Source of the DNA: an uncultured Leucothrix sp.
Lineage (GTDB): Bacteria; Pseudomonadota; Gammaproteobacteria; Thiotrichales; Thiotrichaceae
Assembly: GCA_938004025.1 (NCBI GenBank)
Contig: CALKXC010000306.1
Span: forward strand, 1-6,116
Reading direction: 5' to 3'
DNA length: 6,116 nucleotides
Shown: in pieces, positions 1 through 5,975 of the stretch
Layout of the letters: each line of letters opens with the position of its first letter
Position numbering within the stretch: position 1 is the first letter of the stretch
The notes under the pieces: model-generated
Databases searched by the model: none
The model's input: the letters and a program-made list of their open reading frames with translations, nothing else
What the model was told of the DNA's origin: nothing
Translations under genes and position numbers: made by a program

Positions 1-822
1 TATTACCCATCAAGCTCTGGTTGGACGACAATTGCATTTGAAGATAATTGGCCGTTTGAGGGTGATTACGATATGAATGACTTAGTCACTCACATGCGTA
101 CATCAGTCTTTAAAACAGACGGTAAAGTAACGTTAGTAAACATTGCAGGTGAATTGTCAGCGGTTGGTGCGGCTTATCACAACGGATTTGGTATTCGTTT
201 ACCGGGTGTGCTTCGCGATCAAATTGATGAAGAAAACATCAATTACACGATCAACGACCGTGCAGTTAAAAACTATTCACCGTTAGAAGCAGGTCGATAT
301 GAAGCGATATTTATCATGGCCTACAATACTTGGAGCTATGTAAGTGCCGGTGAAGACTGTGTGTATTATCGTACAGAAGAAGGGTGTGGATCGGATAAGC
401 AAATGCGCTTCAACATAACGATTCCAATGAAGACACCGATCGAAAGTGATATTTCTGGTGTGTTTGATCCATTCTTGTTCGCGACTCCGGGTGCTTGGCA
501 CGGTGATCATTTTGATACACCACCAGGTCGTAGTTATGAGATTCACTTGAAGAATCACCATGCAACCGAAGCATTTGATTATAAATTCATGAATTTCTCA
601 GGCCAAGATGCTTCAAATCCTGATAACAAGCACTTCTTCCAAACAACTAAGGGTATGCCTTGGGCGATGGAGATGGGAAGTGAGTGGATGCACCCAAAAG
701 AGTTCAGAGATATAACGCATGCTTATCCAAAATTCCCAAGCTTTGTAAGAAGCGACGGTGTGGAAAATCCATCTTGGTATAAGAATGAAAATGCCGTTCA
801 AAACATCTTGTTTAAAGACTAA
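1..822 (+). CDS. LruC domain-containing protein, C-terminal part (5' end outside window)
   Basis: The frame is open from base 1 with no stop, so 273 codons of the protein are present and its start lies upstream. The internal ATG at 73 is not the start: the residues just before it (window residues 13-29, with FEDNWPFEGDYD then MNDLV) form the conserved acidic entry motif of the LruC domain. Further family-like signatures are NGFGIRLP at residues 61-68 and a GAWHGDHFDTPPGRSYEIHL-like block around 165-180, which precedes the conserved closing region. Two cysteines (C120, C129) could form a disulphide, fitting an exported protein. LruC-domain proteins (DUF4842 type, named after a Leptospira antigen) are usually exported or lipid-anchored surface proteins of unknown molecular function. 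The stop codon overlaps the Shine-Dalgarno of the lipoprotein gene 12 bases downstream, indicating one transcript. Family assignment is by recognition of motifs; no role is claimed. Confidence 0.85.
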   Translation, partial: YYPSSSGWTTIAFEDNWPFEGDYDMNDLVTHMRTSVFKTDGKVTLVNIAGELSAVGAAYHNGFGIRLPGVLRDQIDEENINYTINDRAVKNYSPLEAGRYEAIFIMAYNTWSYVSAGEDCVYYRTEEGCGSDKQMRFNITIPMKTPIESDISGVFDPFLFATPGAWHGDHFDTPPGRSYEIHLKNHHATEAFDYKFMNFSGQDASNPDNKHFFQTTKGMPWAMEMGSEWMHPKEFRDITHAYPKFPSFVRSDGVENPSWYKNENAVQNILFKD

Positions 823-834
823 GGAATAATAACA

Positions 835-1353
835 ATGAAAAACTTAATTACTTTGGCGTCTTTAACGCTACTTTTAACCGCTTGCGGCGGTGGACCAGGT
901 GGAGATTCTTCAGCGAGTGCAAGTTCAACAGGAATTTCAACCGTTACTGGTACAGGCCCAGAGGGTCAAAACCCTGATACAGCACCAGTGCTTGAAAACA
1001 CGGCTGAGTTGAGAAGTAACGCTGATTTTGATTTCAGTAGCTCACGAGCAATTGCGATTGACTTTGATGTTGCAGCGGCAACAACTTCGCAAGGGATGAT
1101 GTCACTTTGTACAAAGTACACTAAGACAGGTGAAACTTATGACGTCGATTACAATAGCTGCGCTGTCCAGGCGCCTCTAGTCAATGGTGTTTACAGTGGC
1201 AAAATGGACATCACTAATGATATCGATTCAGTCGTTGGTGTGGTTTGGTTCGCTGATGAGACAATGGCTCCTGTTTATAAAGAGTTCTCTTTAGAAGTTG
1301 GCGCTAAGCTAGCTAGAAGAGGAGCGGGTGCTCAATCGATTGTCTGGCGTTAA
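835..1353 (+). CDS. Small lipoprotein of unknown function, partner of the LruC-domain gene
   Basis: This 172-residue protein has a clear lipoprotein signal peptide: K2, a hydrophobic stretch at residues 4-14 and the lipobox L14-T15-A16-C17. The acylated Cys17 is followed by GGGPGGDSS and a Ser/Thr/Gly/Pro-rich low-complexity linker to about residue 50. There is no Asp at +2, so outer-membrane sorting is expected. Residues 58-155 look like a compact beta-rich domain (DFDFSSSRAIAIDFDV, then VVGVVWFAD and PVYKEF) with two cysteines, C92 and C109, that may form a disulphide. The start is well supported: AAGGA at 821-825 lies 9 bases before the ATG and overlaps the upstream stop. I do not recognise the family. 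Tight coupling to the LruC-domain gene suggests the two products work at the cell surface together, which is inference. A strong terminator follows. Confidence 0.85.
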   Translation: MKNLITLASLTLLLTACGGGPGGDSSASASSTGISTVTGTGPEGQNPDTAPVLENTAELRSNADFDFSSSRAIAIDFDVAAATTSQGMMSLCTKYTKTGETYDVDYNSCAVQAPLVNGVYSGKMDITNDIDSVVGVVWFADETMAPVYKEFSLEVGAKLARRGAGAQSIVWR

Positions 1354-1377
1354 TATCGGGTAATTGATCTTTAGAAT

Positions 1378-1406
1378 AAAGGCCGGACATTGTTCCGGCC
1401 TTTTTT
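1378..1406 (+). terminator. Rho-independent terminator of the LruC/lipoprotein unit
   Basis: GGCCGGA at 1381-1387 pairs perfectly with TCCGGCC at 1394-1400 around a 6-nt loop. AAA at 1378-1380 can extend the stem against the first Ts of the T-run at 1401-1406. It lies 24 bases after the lipoprotein stop and separates this unit from uraD. Confidence 0.93.
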
Positions 1407-1567
1407 GTGTGTAGCACTTTTACAACAAAGTTCAATACAATCACTTGCATGCTATGACAAATAATAGTTAGTATGAGTTAAATTTAATAAATTGCACCGT
1501 AATCAAGCTGGGATCGATGGGATTTCAAAATTTTGTAGGTCTTGAGCAGTGATTTAGGGAGAATTGT
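1407..1567 (+). other. Non-coding leader upstream of uraD
   Basis: These 161 bases between the terminator and the TTG start show no supportable gene. They must contain the promoter of the uraD-permease unit because the preceding terminator is strong. Visible small structures are a 10-bp palindrome TTAAATTTAA (1478-1487), CAAAATTTTG (1526-1535), the repeated hexamer TGGGAT at 1509-1514 and 1518-1523, and a short dyad TCAAG (1503-1507)/CTTGA (1541-1545). None matches an operator or riboswitch that I can identify by eye. Confidence 0.6.
1445..1474 (+). promoter_or_regulatory. Possible sigma-70 promoter for uraD-permease
   Basis: A TTGCAT box (1445-1450) and a TAGTAT box (1469-1474) are separated by 18 bases. 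Each matches the consensus at about four of six positions. The location between the upstream terminator and uraD is right, but the area is AT-rich and other placements are possible, so this is a weak call. Confidence 0.3.
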
Positions 1568-1570
1568 TTG
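1556..1570 (+). promoter_or_regulatory. Ribosome binding site that fixes the uraD TTG start
   Basis: AGGGAG (1556-1561) precedes TTG (1568-1570) by 6 bases. With the in-frame stop at 1550-1552 there is no room for an upstream start, so the non-ATG start is well supported and probably lowers translation of uraD relative to the permease. Confidence 0.75.
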
Positions 1571-2074
1571 AACAGATCTGAGTTTATAAGGCATTTTGGT
1601 AGTGTCTATGAGCATTCGGCATGGGTTGCTGAACAGGCTTACGACAGAACTAATATTGATACGAACAATTTAGCTGAGTTAACGGCTGCGCTGCGTTTTG
1701 AGGTTGAAACATCAGGAAGAGCGCGTCAGCTCGCGCTATTATGTGCTCATCCCGATCTAGCAGGTAAAGCAGCTATTGATGGCAATCTAACGGCAGCAAG
1801 CACCTCAGAGCAAGCGGGAGCAGGGCTTGATCAATGTAATGCCGAAGAGTTTGCACGATTCCAAAGCTTTAATAATGAATACACTTCAACGTTTGAGTTT
1901 CCATTCATCATGGCGGTTAAAGGTGCCAATCGTCACCTAATCTTGGAAGCATTTGAAAAAAGATTAAACAACGATAGTGATACAGAATTTAGTACCGCAC
2001 TTGAGGAAGTGCACAAAATAGCTGGTTTTCGTTTAGCTGCCTGGTTTGAGGAGGAATCAAGCGGCAGTCGTTAA
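1568..2074 (+). CDS. uraD: 2-oxo-4-hydroxy-4-carboxy-5-ureidoimidazoline (OHCU) decarboxylase
   Basis: This cytoplasmic enzyme decarboxylates OHCU to S-allantoin, the last of the three steps from urate. The 168-residue length is normal for the family. Family landmarks include FGSVYEHSAWVAE (residues 10-22), the catalytic-site segment AHPDLAGK with His61 and Pro62, the S-x-x-EQ-x-GAGL segment with Glu81 (residues 78-87), and FEFPFIMAVKG (109-119). The last contributes the conserved Phe-Pro active-site region. The start is TTG: an in-frame TGA sits at 1550-1552, no ATG lies between it and the conserved N-terminal helix, and AGGGAG at 1556-1561 is 6 bases ahead. The stop is 39 bases before the permease ATG, so the genes are probably cotranscribed. 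Neither urate oxidase nor HIU hydrolase is present in the window. Confidence 0.94.
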   Translation: MNRSEFIRHFGSVYEHSAWVAEQAYDRTNIDTNNLAELTAALRFEVETSGRARQLALLCAHPDLAGKAAIDGNLTAASTSEQAGAGLDQCNAEEFARFQSFNNEYTSTFEFPFIMAVKGANRHLILEAFEKRLNNDSDTEFSTALEEVHKIAGFRLAAWFEEESSGSR

Positions 2075-2113
2075 ACGTAAGCAAGCACCCCCACAAAAAG
2101 GAGAGAATTATCT

Positions 2114-3439
2114 ATGGCTACAAAAGAGCAGTTACGAGATCCAAATTATATGCCGCCGATTACATCTGCGGTCCCTTTAGGTATTCAACACATCTTGGCG
2201 ATGTTCGTCAGCAATGTAACGCCAGCAATTATCGTTGCGGGTGCTGCAGGGTTTGGCTTCGGTAAGCCAGACATGGGTCAGATGATCTACATGATCCAAA
2301 TGTGTATGTTTTTTGCCGGTATCGCGACACTGATTCAAACCATTGGACTTGGTCCAATTGGTGCAAAGCTGCCAATCGTGCAAGGTACCAGTTTTGCATT
2401 TATCCCAGTGATGATCCCAATAGTTGCTGGCGGTGGTGTTGATGCCATGGCTGGATTGATGGGAGGTATCGTTGCCGGTGGTATCTTCCACATATTCCTA
2501 GGTACGATCATCAGTCGAATACGCAGCATGTTGCCGCCATTAATCACTGGTCTCATCGTTCTAATGATCGGTTTAGCACTGATTAAAGTGGGTATTCAAT
2601 ATGCGGCCGGTGGTGTGCCAGCAATTGGTAAGCCTGAGTTCGGAAGCATGGGTAACTGGGCAATGGCTGCGGTAGTTATCGTAGTAACTCTTTACTTAAA
2701 GTTCTTCACCAAAGGCATGTTGTCAATGGCAGCAGCAATTTTGGGCCTGCTGGCTGGTTACCTCGTTGCTTTAGCCATGGGTGAAGTTAGCTTTGGAAAC
2801 ATAGGCAAAGCTTCTTGGTTTGTTGTTCCAAATCCACTTCATTTTGGTATCAGCTTTAATGCCGCAGCGGTAATCGGTATGTGCTTGATGGGAATCATCT
2901 CCGCGATTGAAACCGTGGGTGATGTTTCAGGTATCACTAAAGGTGGTGCGGGTCGTGAAGCGACAGACAAAGAAGTAACAGGTGCAACATACGCAGATGG
3001 TTTGGGTACGACTATTGCGGGTATCTTTGGTGGTTTACCAAATACTTCATTCAGCCAAAACGTTGGACTTGTAGCGATGACTGGTATGATGAGCCGTCAC
3101 GTTGTAACGTTTGGTGCGTTATTCCTAGTGGTTTGTGGTCTAGTACCTAAAGTAGGTGCTGTGATTTCAACAATTCCAATCGAAGTGTTAGGTGGCGGTG
3201 TAATCGTTATGTTCGGTATGGTTGCTGCTGCTGGTGTTAATATGCTTTCAGCGGTAGCTTGGGATCGTCGTAGCATGTTGATTTTTGCTATCTCGCTATC
3301 AATTGGTTTAGGTTTGCAGTTAGTGCCAGAAGCGCTTCAGCACGCACCTCAGACAGTTAAAGTATTAATGACATCTGGTCTTTTACCAGCTGCATTTATT
3401 GCGATTTTGTTGAACCAAGTTTTGCCTGAGATCGACTAA
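2114..3439 (+). CDS. NCS2-family purine permease, probably xanthine/urate:cation symporter
   Basis: This is a 441-residue polytopic inner-membrane protein, built almost wholly of hydrophobic segments, and normal in length for nucleobase:cation symporter-2 (uracil-xanthine permease) proteins. Family landmarks are Gln25-His26 in the first membrane segment (His conserved in xanthine/urate members), QGTSFAF at 90-96, and AIETVGD with Glu266 and Asp270 in the TM8 region. The NCS2 signature Q-N-x-G-x4-T-G is at 315-324 (Gln315, Asn316, Gly318, Thr323), followed by MMSRHVV. In characterised relatives the TM8 Glu and the signature Gln/Asn line the purine site. AAGGAG at 2098-2103 lies 10 bases before the ATG. 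Its place directly behind uraD argues for urate or xanthine rather than uracil as substrate; the exact choice cannot be read from the sequence. A strong terminator follows. Confidence 0.92.
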   Translation: MATKEQLRDPNYMPPITSAVPLGIQHILAMFVSNVTPAIIVAGAAGFGFGKPDMGQMIYMIQMCMFFAGIATLIQTIGLGPIGAKLPIVQGTSFAFIPVMIPIVAGGGVDAMAGLMGGIVAGGIFHIFLGTIISRIRSMLPPLITGLIVLMIGLALIKVGIQYAAGGVPAIGKPEFGSMGNWAMAAVVIVVTLYLKFFTKGMLSMAAAILGLLAGYLVALAMGEVSFGNIGKASWFVVPNPLHFGISFNAAAVIGMCLMGIISAIETVGDVSGITKGGAGREATDKEVTGATYADGLGTTIAGIFGGLPNTSFSQNVGLVAMTGMMSRHVVTFGALFLVVCGLVPKVGAVISTIPIEVLGGGVIVMFGMVAAAGVNMLSAVAWDRRSMLIFAISLSIGLGLQLVPEALQHAPQTVKVLMTSGLLPAAFIAILLNQVLPEID

Positions 3440-3467
3440 ATTGTAAAAAAGGTTAAAATCTTGAATG

Positions 3468-3501
3468 AAGCCGATGCATTGAAAAATGCATCGGCTTTTT
3501 T
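3468..3501 (+). terminator. Rho-independent terminator of the uraD-permease unit
   Basis: A perfect 13-bp stem joins AAGCCGATGCATT (3468-3480) and its complement at 3485-3497. It has a GAAA (GNRA-type) tetraloop at 3481-3484 and a T-run at 3496-3501. The stem lies 28 bases after the permease stop. It sits between convergent genes, but on the minus strand the bases after the stem lack a solid T-run, so it is mainly a plus-strand terminator. Confidence 0.95.
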
Positions 3502-3520
3502 GTTTGTTCTGGTTCGGTTT

Positions 3521-3949
3521 TTACCTACTGCCATCGGGTGGCGGTATCGAGTAGGTACCTGTTGCATGGGCAACCGTTTTCATTGTCGAACTATCCATAA
3601 TAGTCACTTCTAAAACGGCCAGTCGTTTGCCCATTTTTATTATCTTGCCTTCACCTAGCAAGTCATTGGGGCTAGGCTTCCTAAGGAAGTTAATATTTAG
3701 ATTCGTAGTCACTGCTAGCTTTACTTCGCCTATAAGACTTAGCACAACAGCAAACATGCAAGCATCAGCTAACAGCATCATGTGCGGCCCTGAGATGCTG
3801 CCCCCCGGTCTTAAGGAGTTTTCTTTAAATGGAAGGCGCATCATTGCTTGGCCTTCTGAAATGCTATCTAGCCTAATTCCAGCTTCGTCTGCCCACACCA
3901 GCTCGTTTTTAACAATTTCCTGAAACTGTTGAGTACTAATCTTAGACAT
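3521..3949 (-). CDS. PaaI-family hotdog-fold thioesterase
   Basis: This 142-residue cytoplasmic protein has the length and pattern of a single hotdog domain; relatives hydrolyse acyl-CoA or aryl-CoA thioesters. The core motif region is ENSLRPGGSISGPHMMLLADA (residues 43-63), leading into the central helix. Asp62 matches the catalytic acid of PaaI-type enzymes. The usual HGG triplet nine residues before it reads Ser53-Gly54-Pro55 here, a replacement I associate with a proteobacterial subgroup. Residues 79-95 (AVTTNLNINFLRKPSPN) and 99-115 (GEGKIIKMGKRLAVLEV) give the typical strands, and the end AHATGTYSI is also family-like. The ATG at 3949 is the only plausible start, with GGGG about 9 bases upstream as a weak Shine-Dalgarno. 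The gene is divergent from ETF-QO. Substrate is unknown. Confidence 0.87.
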   Translation of the reverse strand: MSKISTQQFQEIVKNELVWADEAGIRLDSISEGQAMMRLPFKENSLRPGGSISGPHMMLLADACMFAVVLSLIGEVKLAVTTNLNINFLRKPSPNDLLGEGKIIKMGKRLAVLEVTIMDSSTMKTVAHATGTYSIPPPDGSR

Positions 3950-4099
3950 GAGCGAGACCCCAAATTGGTTGATGGAAATTCTTTGGTTATCAATGGGATT
4001 GTCATTTACAATCGCATGATATTGAATAAGAATTTTGGCTTACCTTTACGTAAAGGTAAGTATAGTTAATAAAGTCGTTAGAATAAACAAGGTTGAGTT
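3950..4099. promoter_or_regulatory. Divergent intergenic region between thioesterase and ETF-QO genes
   Basis: These 150 bases contain the start regions of both genes. The ETF-QO side carries a MerR-type promoter. For the thioesterase I see no convincing -35/-10 pair on the minus strand, so its promoter is unassigned. The ETF-QO ribosome binding site is AAGG at 4089-4092, 7 bases before its ATG. Confidence 0.6.
4035..4066 (+). promoter_or_regulatory. MerR-type promoter/operator of the ETF-QO gene
   Basis: A perfect 22-bp palindrome spans 4039-4060; its half-site CTTACCTTTAC is mirrored exactly about the centre between 4049 and 4050. It fills the gap between a -35-like TTGGCT (4035-4040) and a -10-like TATAGT (4061-4066, five of six consensus). 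The spacer of 20 bp is too long for a normal sigma-70 promoter but is the hallmark of promoters activated by MerR-family proteins, which untwist such spacers. The gene start at 4100 fits a short leader of about 25-30 bases. In Gammaproteobacteria, LiuR, a MerR-family regulator of branched-chain amino acid catabolism, is a plausible binder; identity with its site was not verified. Confidence 0.72.
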
Positions 4100-5758
4100 A
4101 TGAGTACGAGTGCTGAACGCGAAAGTATGGAATATGATGTCGTTGTTGTTGGTGGAGGCCCCGCAGGCCTGTCAACAGCCATTCGGTTAAAGCAAATAGC
4201 GGCCGAAAACGATCAAGAAATTTCAGTCTGCTTGTTAGAAAAGGGTTCAGAGATTGGTGCGCATATCTTGTCGGGTGCTGTCATTGAGACACGCGCCTTA
4301 GACGAGCTACTACCAGATTGGAAAGAAAACGGTGCACCACTTAATACCGCAGTAACCCATGACGAAGTACATTTATTCACTAACGAGCGTAAGTCGGTAA
4401 AAATGCCGAACTTCTTGATTCCACCAACCATGCACAATGAAGGCAACTACATTGCCAGCTTGGGTAATTTAACGCGCTGGTTGGGTGAGCAAGCGGAAGC
4501 GCTGGAAGTTGAAATATACCCAGGGTTCCCAGCAGCAGAAATTTTGTATCATGAAGATGGCAGCATCAAAGGTGTTGTCACACCTGATATGGGGATAGAT
4601 GAGAAGGGTGAGAAGAAGCCTAGCTATGAACCTGGTATGGAACTACACGCAAAATACACCGTATTTGCAGAAGGTTGCCGTGGCCATTTAGGTAAAGAGC
4701 TCATTGCTAAGTTCAACCTCAATGCTGACGCTGATCCACAGCACTATGGCATCGGCTTAAAAGAGTTATGGGAGGTAAAACCTGAAAACCATCAGCAAGG
4801 TTTAGTGGTTCACGGTTCAGGGTGGCCTCTATCAGATGCAACAGGCGGTTCATTCCTCTACCACCTTGAGAACAATCAGGTAGTTGTAGGATTGATTGTA
4901 GACCTTAACTACAGCAACCCGCACCTAAGCCCGTTTGATGAATTCCAACGCATGAAGCACCACCCAGTATTTGCTAAAGTATTGGAAGGCGGCACGCGTG
5001 TTTCTTATGGCGCTAGGGCGATCGTTAAAGGCGGCTTGAATGCACTACCAAAAATGAGTATGCCCGGTGGCTTGCTAGTTGGCTGTGATGCAGGAACGCT
5101 TAACTTTGCCAAGATTAAAGGCACACACACAGCAATGAAGTCAGGAATGGTGGCAGCAGAAGTGCTTTACAAGCAGCTACAAGGCGAAGCAAAAGCCGGT
5201 GTAGATCTTGAGCACTTTAACCAAGAGTTCCGCGACTCATGGGCTGGGCAAGAACTGCACGAATCACGCAACTTCGGTCCTGCAATGCACAAATTCGGTA
5301 TGATCATGGGTGGCGCAGTAAACTGGCTGGATCAAAAGACGCTGAAAGGAAACTTCAAGTACACGCTTCACGATACCAAGCCAGATTATGCTTGCATGAA
5401 GCCTGCAAAAGATTGCCGTACAATTGAATACTCAAAGCCAGACGGCAAGCTGAGCTTCGACAAACTATCTTCAGTGTTCCTCACTAACACCTTCCATGAA
5501 GAAAACCAGCGTATTCACCTGCAGCTAACGGACGCGACGATACCGGTAAAGCAAAACCTAGCCGTCTACGACGCACCTGAGCAGCTTTATTGCCCAGCAG
5601 GTGTCTATGAAATCATCGAAGAAAAAGGTGAGCCTGAGCTGCAAATAAACAGCCAAAACTGCATTCACTGTAAAACCTGCGACATCAAAGACCCAAGCCA
5701 AAACATCACCTGGGTAACACCAGAAGGTGGCGGTGGCCCAAGCTATCCAAACATGTAA
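4100..5758 (+). CDS. Electron transfer flavoprotein-ubiquinone oxidoreductase (ETF-QO)
   Basis: This 552-residue, membrane-associated iron-sulfur flavoprotein takes electrons from reduced ETF (fed by acyl-CoA and related dehydrogenases) and reduces ubiquinone. Length matches the family. The N-terminal dinucleotide fold for FAD is YDVVVVGGGPAGLS, with Gly18, Gly20 and Gly23, followed by LLEKGSEIGAHILSGAVIE. Next come FAEGCRGHLGKEL in the middle, GIGLKELWEV, and the second FAD motif VGCDAGTLN (327-335). The C-terminal 4Fe-4S domain is complete, with Cys498 (YCPAGVYE) and Cys521, Cys524, Cys527 (CIHCKTC), then the typical ITWVTPEGGGGPSYPNM end. ATG 4100 is preferred over Met10 because relatives have a similar short charged lead and AAGG lies 7 bases upstream. 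No etfA or etfB is adjacent. Upstream regulation appears MerR-type. Confidence 0.96.
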   Translation: MSTSAERESMEYDVVVVGGGPAGLSTAIRLKQIAAENDQEISVCLLEKGSEIGAHILSGAVIETRALDELLPDWKENGAPLNTAVTHDEVHLFTNERKSVKMPNFLIPPTMHNEGNYIASLGNLTRWLGEQAEALEVEIYPGFPAAEILYHEDGSIKGVVTPDMGIDEKGEKKPSYEPGMELHAKYTVFAEGCRGHLGKELIAKFNLNADADPQHYGIGLKELWEVKPENHQQGLVVHGSGWPLSDATGGSFLYHLENNQVVVGLIVDLNYSNPHLSPFDEFQRMKHHPVFAKVLEGGTRVSYGARAIVKGGLNALPKMSMPGGLLVGCDAGTLNFAKIKGTHTAMKSGMVAAEVLYKQLQGEAKAGVDLEHFNQEFRDSWAGQELHESRNFGPAMHKFGMIMGGAVNWLDQKTLKGNFKYTLHDTKPDYACMKPAKDCRTIEYSKPDGKLSFDKLSSVFLTNTFHEENQRIHLQLTDATIPVKQNLAVYDAPEQLYCPAGVYEIIEEKGEPELQINSQNCIHCKTCDIKDPSQNITWVTPEGGGGPSYPNM

Positions 5759-5790
5759 GAGAGTTTGTAGAAGTAATTAAAACTCTCTTA
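5756..5790 (+). repeat. Stem-loop enclosing the ETF-QO stop codon
   Basis: TAAGAGAGTTT (5756-5766, beginning with the stop codon itself) and AAACTCTCTTA (5780-5790) are perfect 11-bp inverted arms around a 13-nt loop. No T-run follows, so it is not itself a standard terminator; a true terminator follows 8 bases later. It may act as a 3' mRNA-protecting hairpin (inference). Confidence 0.7.
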
Positions 5791-5798
5791 TCAAAACC

Positions 5799-5833
5799 AA
5801 AAAAAGCCTGCCACTGAAGTGACAGGCTTTTTT
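5799..5833. terminator. Probable bidirectional terminator between ETF-QO and the FimV-like gene
   Basis: AGCCTG (5805-5810) pairs with CAGGCT (5823-5828). After one mismatch (C5811/A5822) the stem continues as CAC (5812-5814) with GTG (5819-5821) and a TGAA loop. The T-run at 5828-5833 serves the plus strand and the A-run at 5799-5805 gives seven Ts on the minus strand. It therefore suits both convergent genes. Confidence 0.92.
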
Positions 5834-5863
5834 GTTGTTTGTGGAATCACAATACGAAATGAG

Positions 5864-5968
5864 TTATCTGATGCTTAGCGAAGACGTTGGAAACATAATT
5901 CAGCGAATCATTCCAAGCGCAGCTTGGGTGAGCGAATTAAGTTTCCAACGGCTGAGCGGATCAAATAA
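5864..5968. repeat. Long multi-tier imperfect palindrome, possible intergenic repeat or MITE-like element
   Basis: The two halves pair in four tiers. Outer tier: TTATCTGAT (5864-5872) with ATCAAATAA (5960-5968), one mismatch. Second: GCTTAGC (5873-5879) with GCTGAGC (5951-5957), one G-U pair. Third: CGTTGGAAACATAATTC (5885-5901) with GAATTAAGTTTCCAACG (5934-5950), 16 of 17 paired. Innermost: CCAAGC (5913-5918) with GCTTGG (5922-5927) around GCA. Bulges separate the tiers. AGCGAA recurs at 5877, 5902 and 5931. The element lies in the 3' region of the minus-strand FimV-like gene, between its stop and the terminator. Copies elsewhere in the genome cannot be checked here. Confidence 0.7.
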
Positions 5969-5975
5969 GAAAAAT

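Noticed and set aside
283..801. Minus-strand open frames opposite the LruC-domain gene (283-561 and 613-801)
   Set aside because: Their translations show no family features and they lie fully opposite a conserved coding sequence.
73..822. A 249-residue gene starting at ATG 73
   Set aside because: The frame is open back to base 1 and the conserved LruC entry motif spans the ATG, so it is an internal Met of a truncated gene.
1478..1535. TTAAATTTAA and CAAAATTTTG as operators for uraD
   Set aside because: Ten-base AT-rich palindromes of this kind are expected by chance in such sequence and match no purine regulator site known to me.
2177..2556. Minus-strand open frames opposite the permease gene
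   Set aside because: Composition is that of antisense translation of a membrane protein, with no ribosome binding site or recognised motif.
3627..3923. A 98-residue plus-strand frame opposite the thioesterase
   Set aside because: It is entirely antisense to a hotdog domain with clear conservation and has no family signature.
4045..4071. An ordinary sigma-70 promoter TTTACG/TTAATA ahead of ETF-QO
   Set aside because: Spacer of 15 and poorer boxes; the TTGGCT/TATAGT pair framing the palindrome explains more of the sequence.
4213..4446. Minus-strand frame within the ETF-QO gene
   Set aside because: Overlaps conserved FAD-domain coding sequence; no independent support.
5239..5427. A 62-residue plus-strand frame inside the ETF-QO gene
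   Set aside because: A frame-shifted reading of a conserved region; no Shine-Dalgarno or motif.
5864..5968. CRISPR array or tRNA-like structure at the long dyad
   Set aside because: The repeats are inverted, not regularly spaced direct repeats, and there is no cloverleaf, anticodon arm or CCA end.
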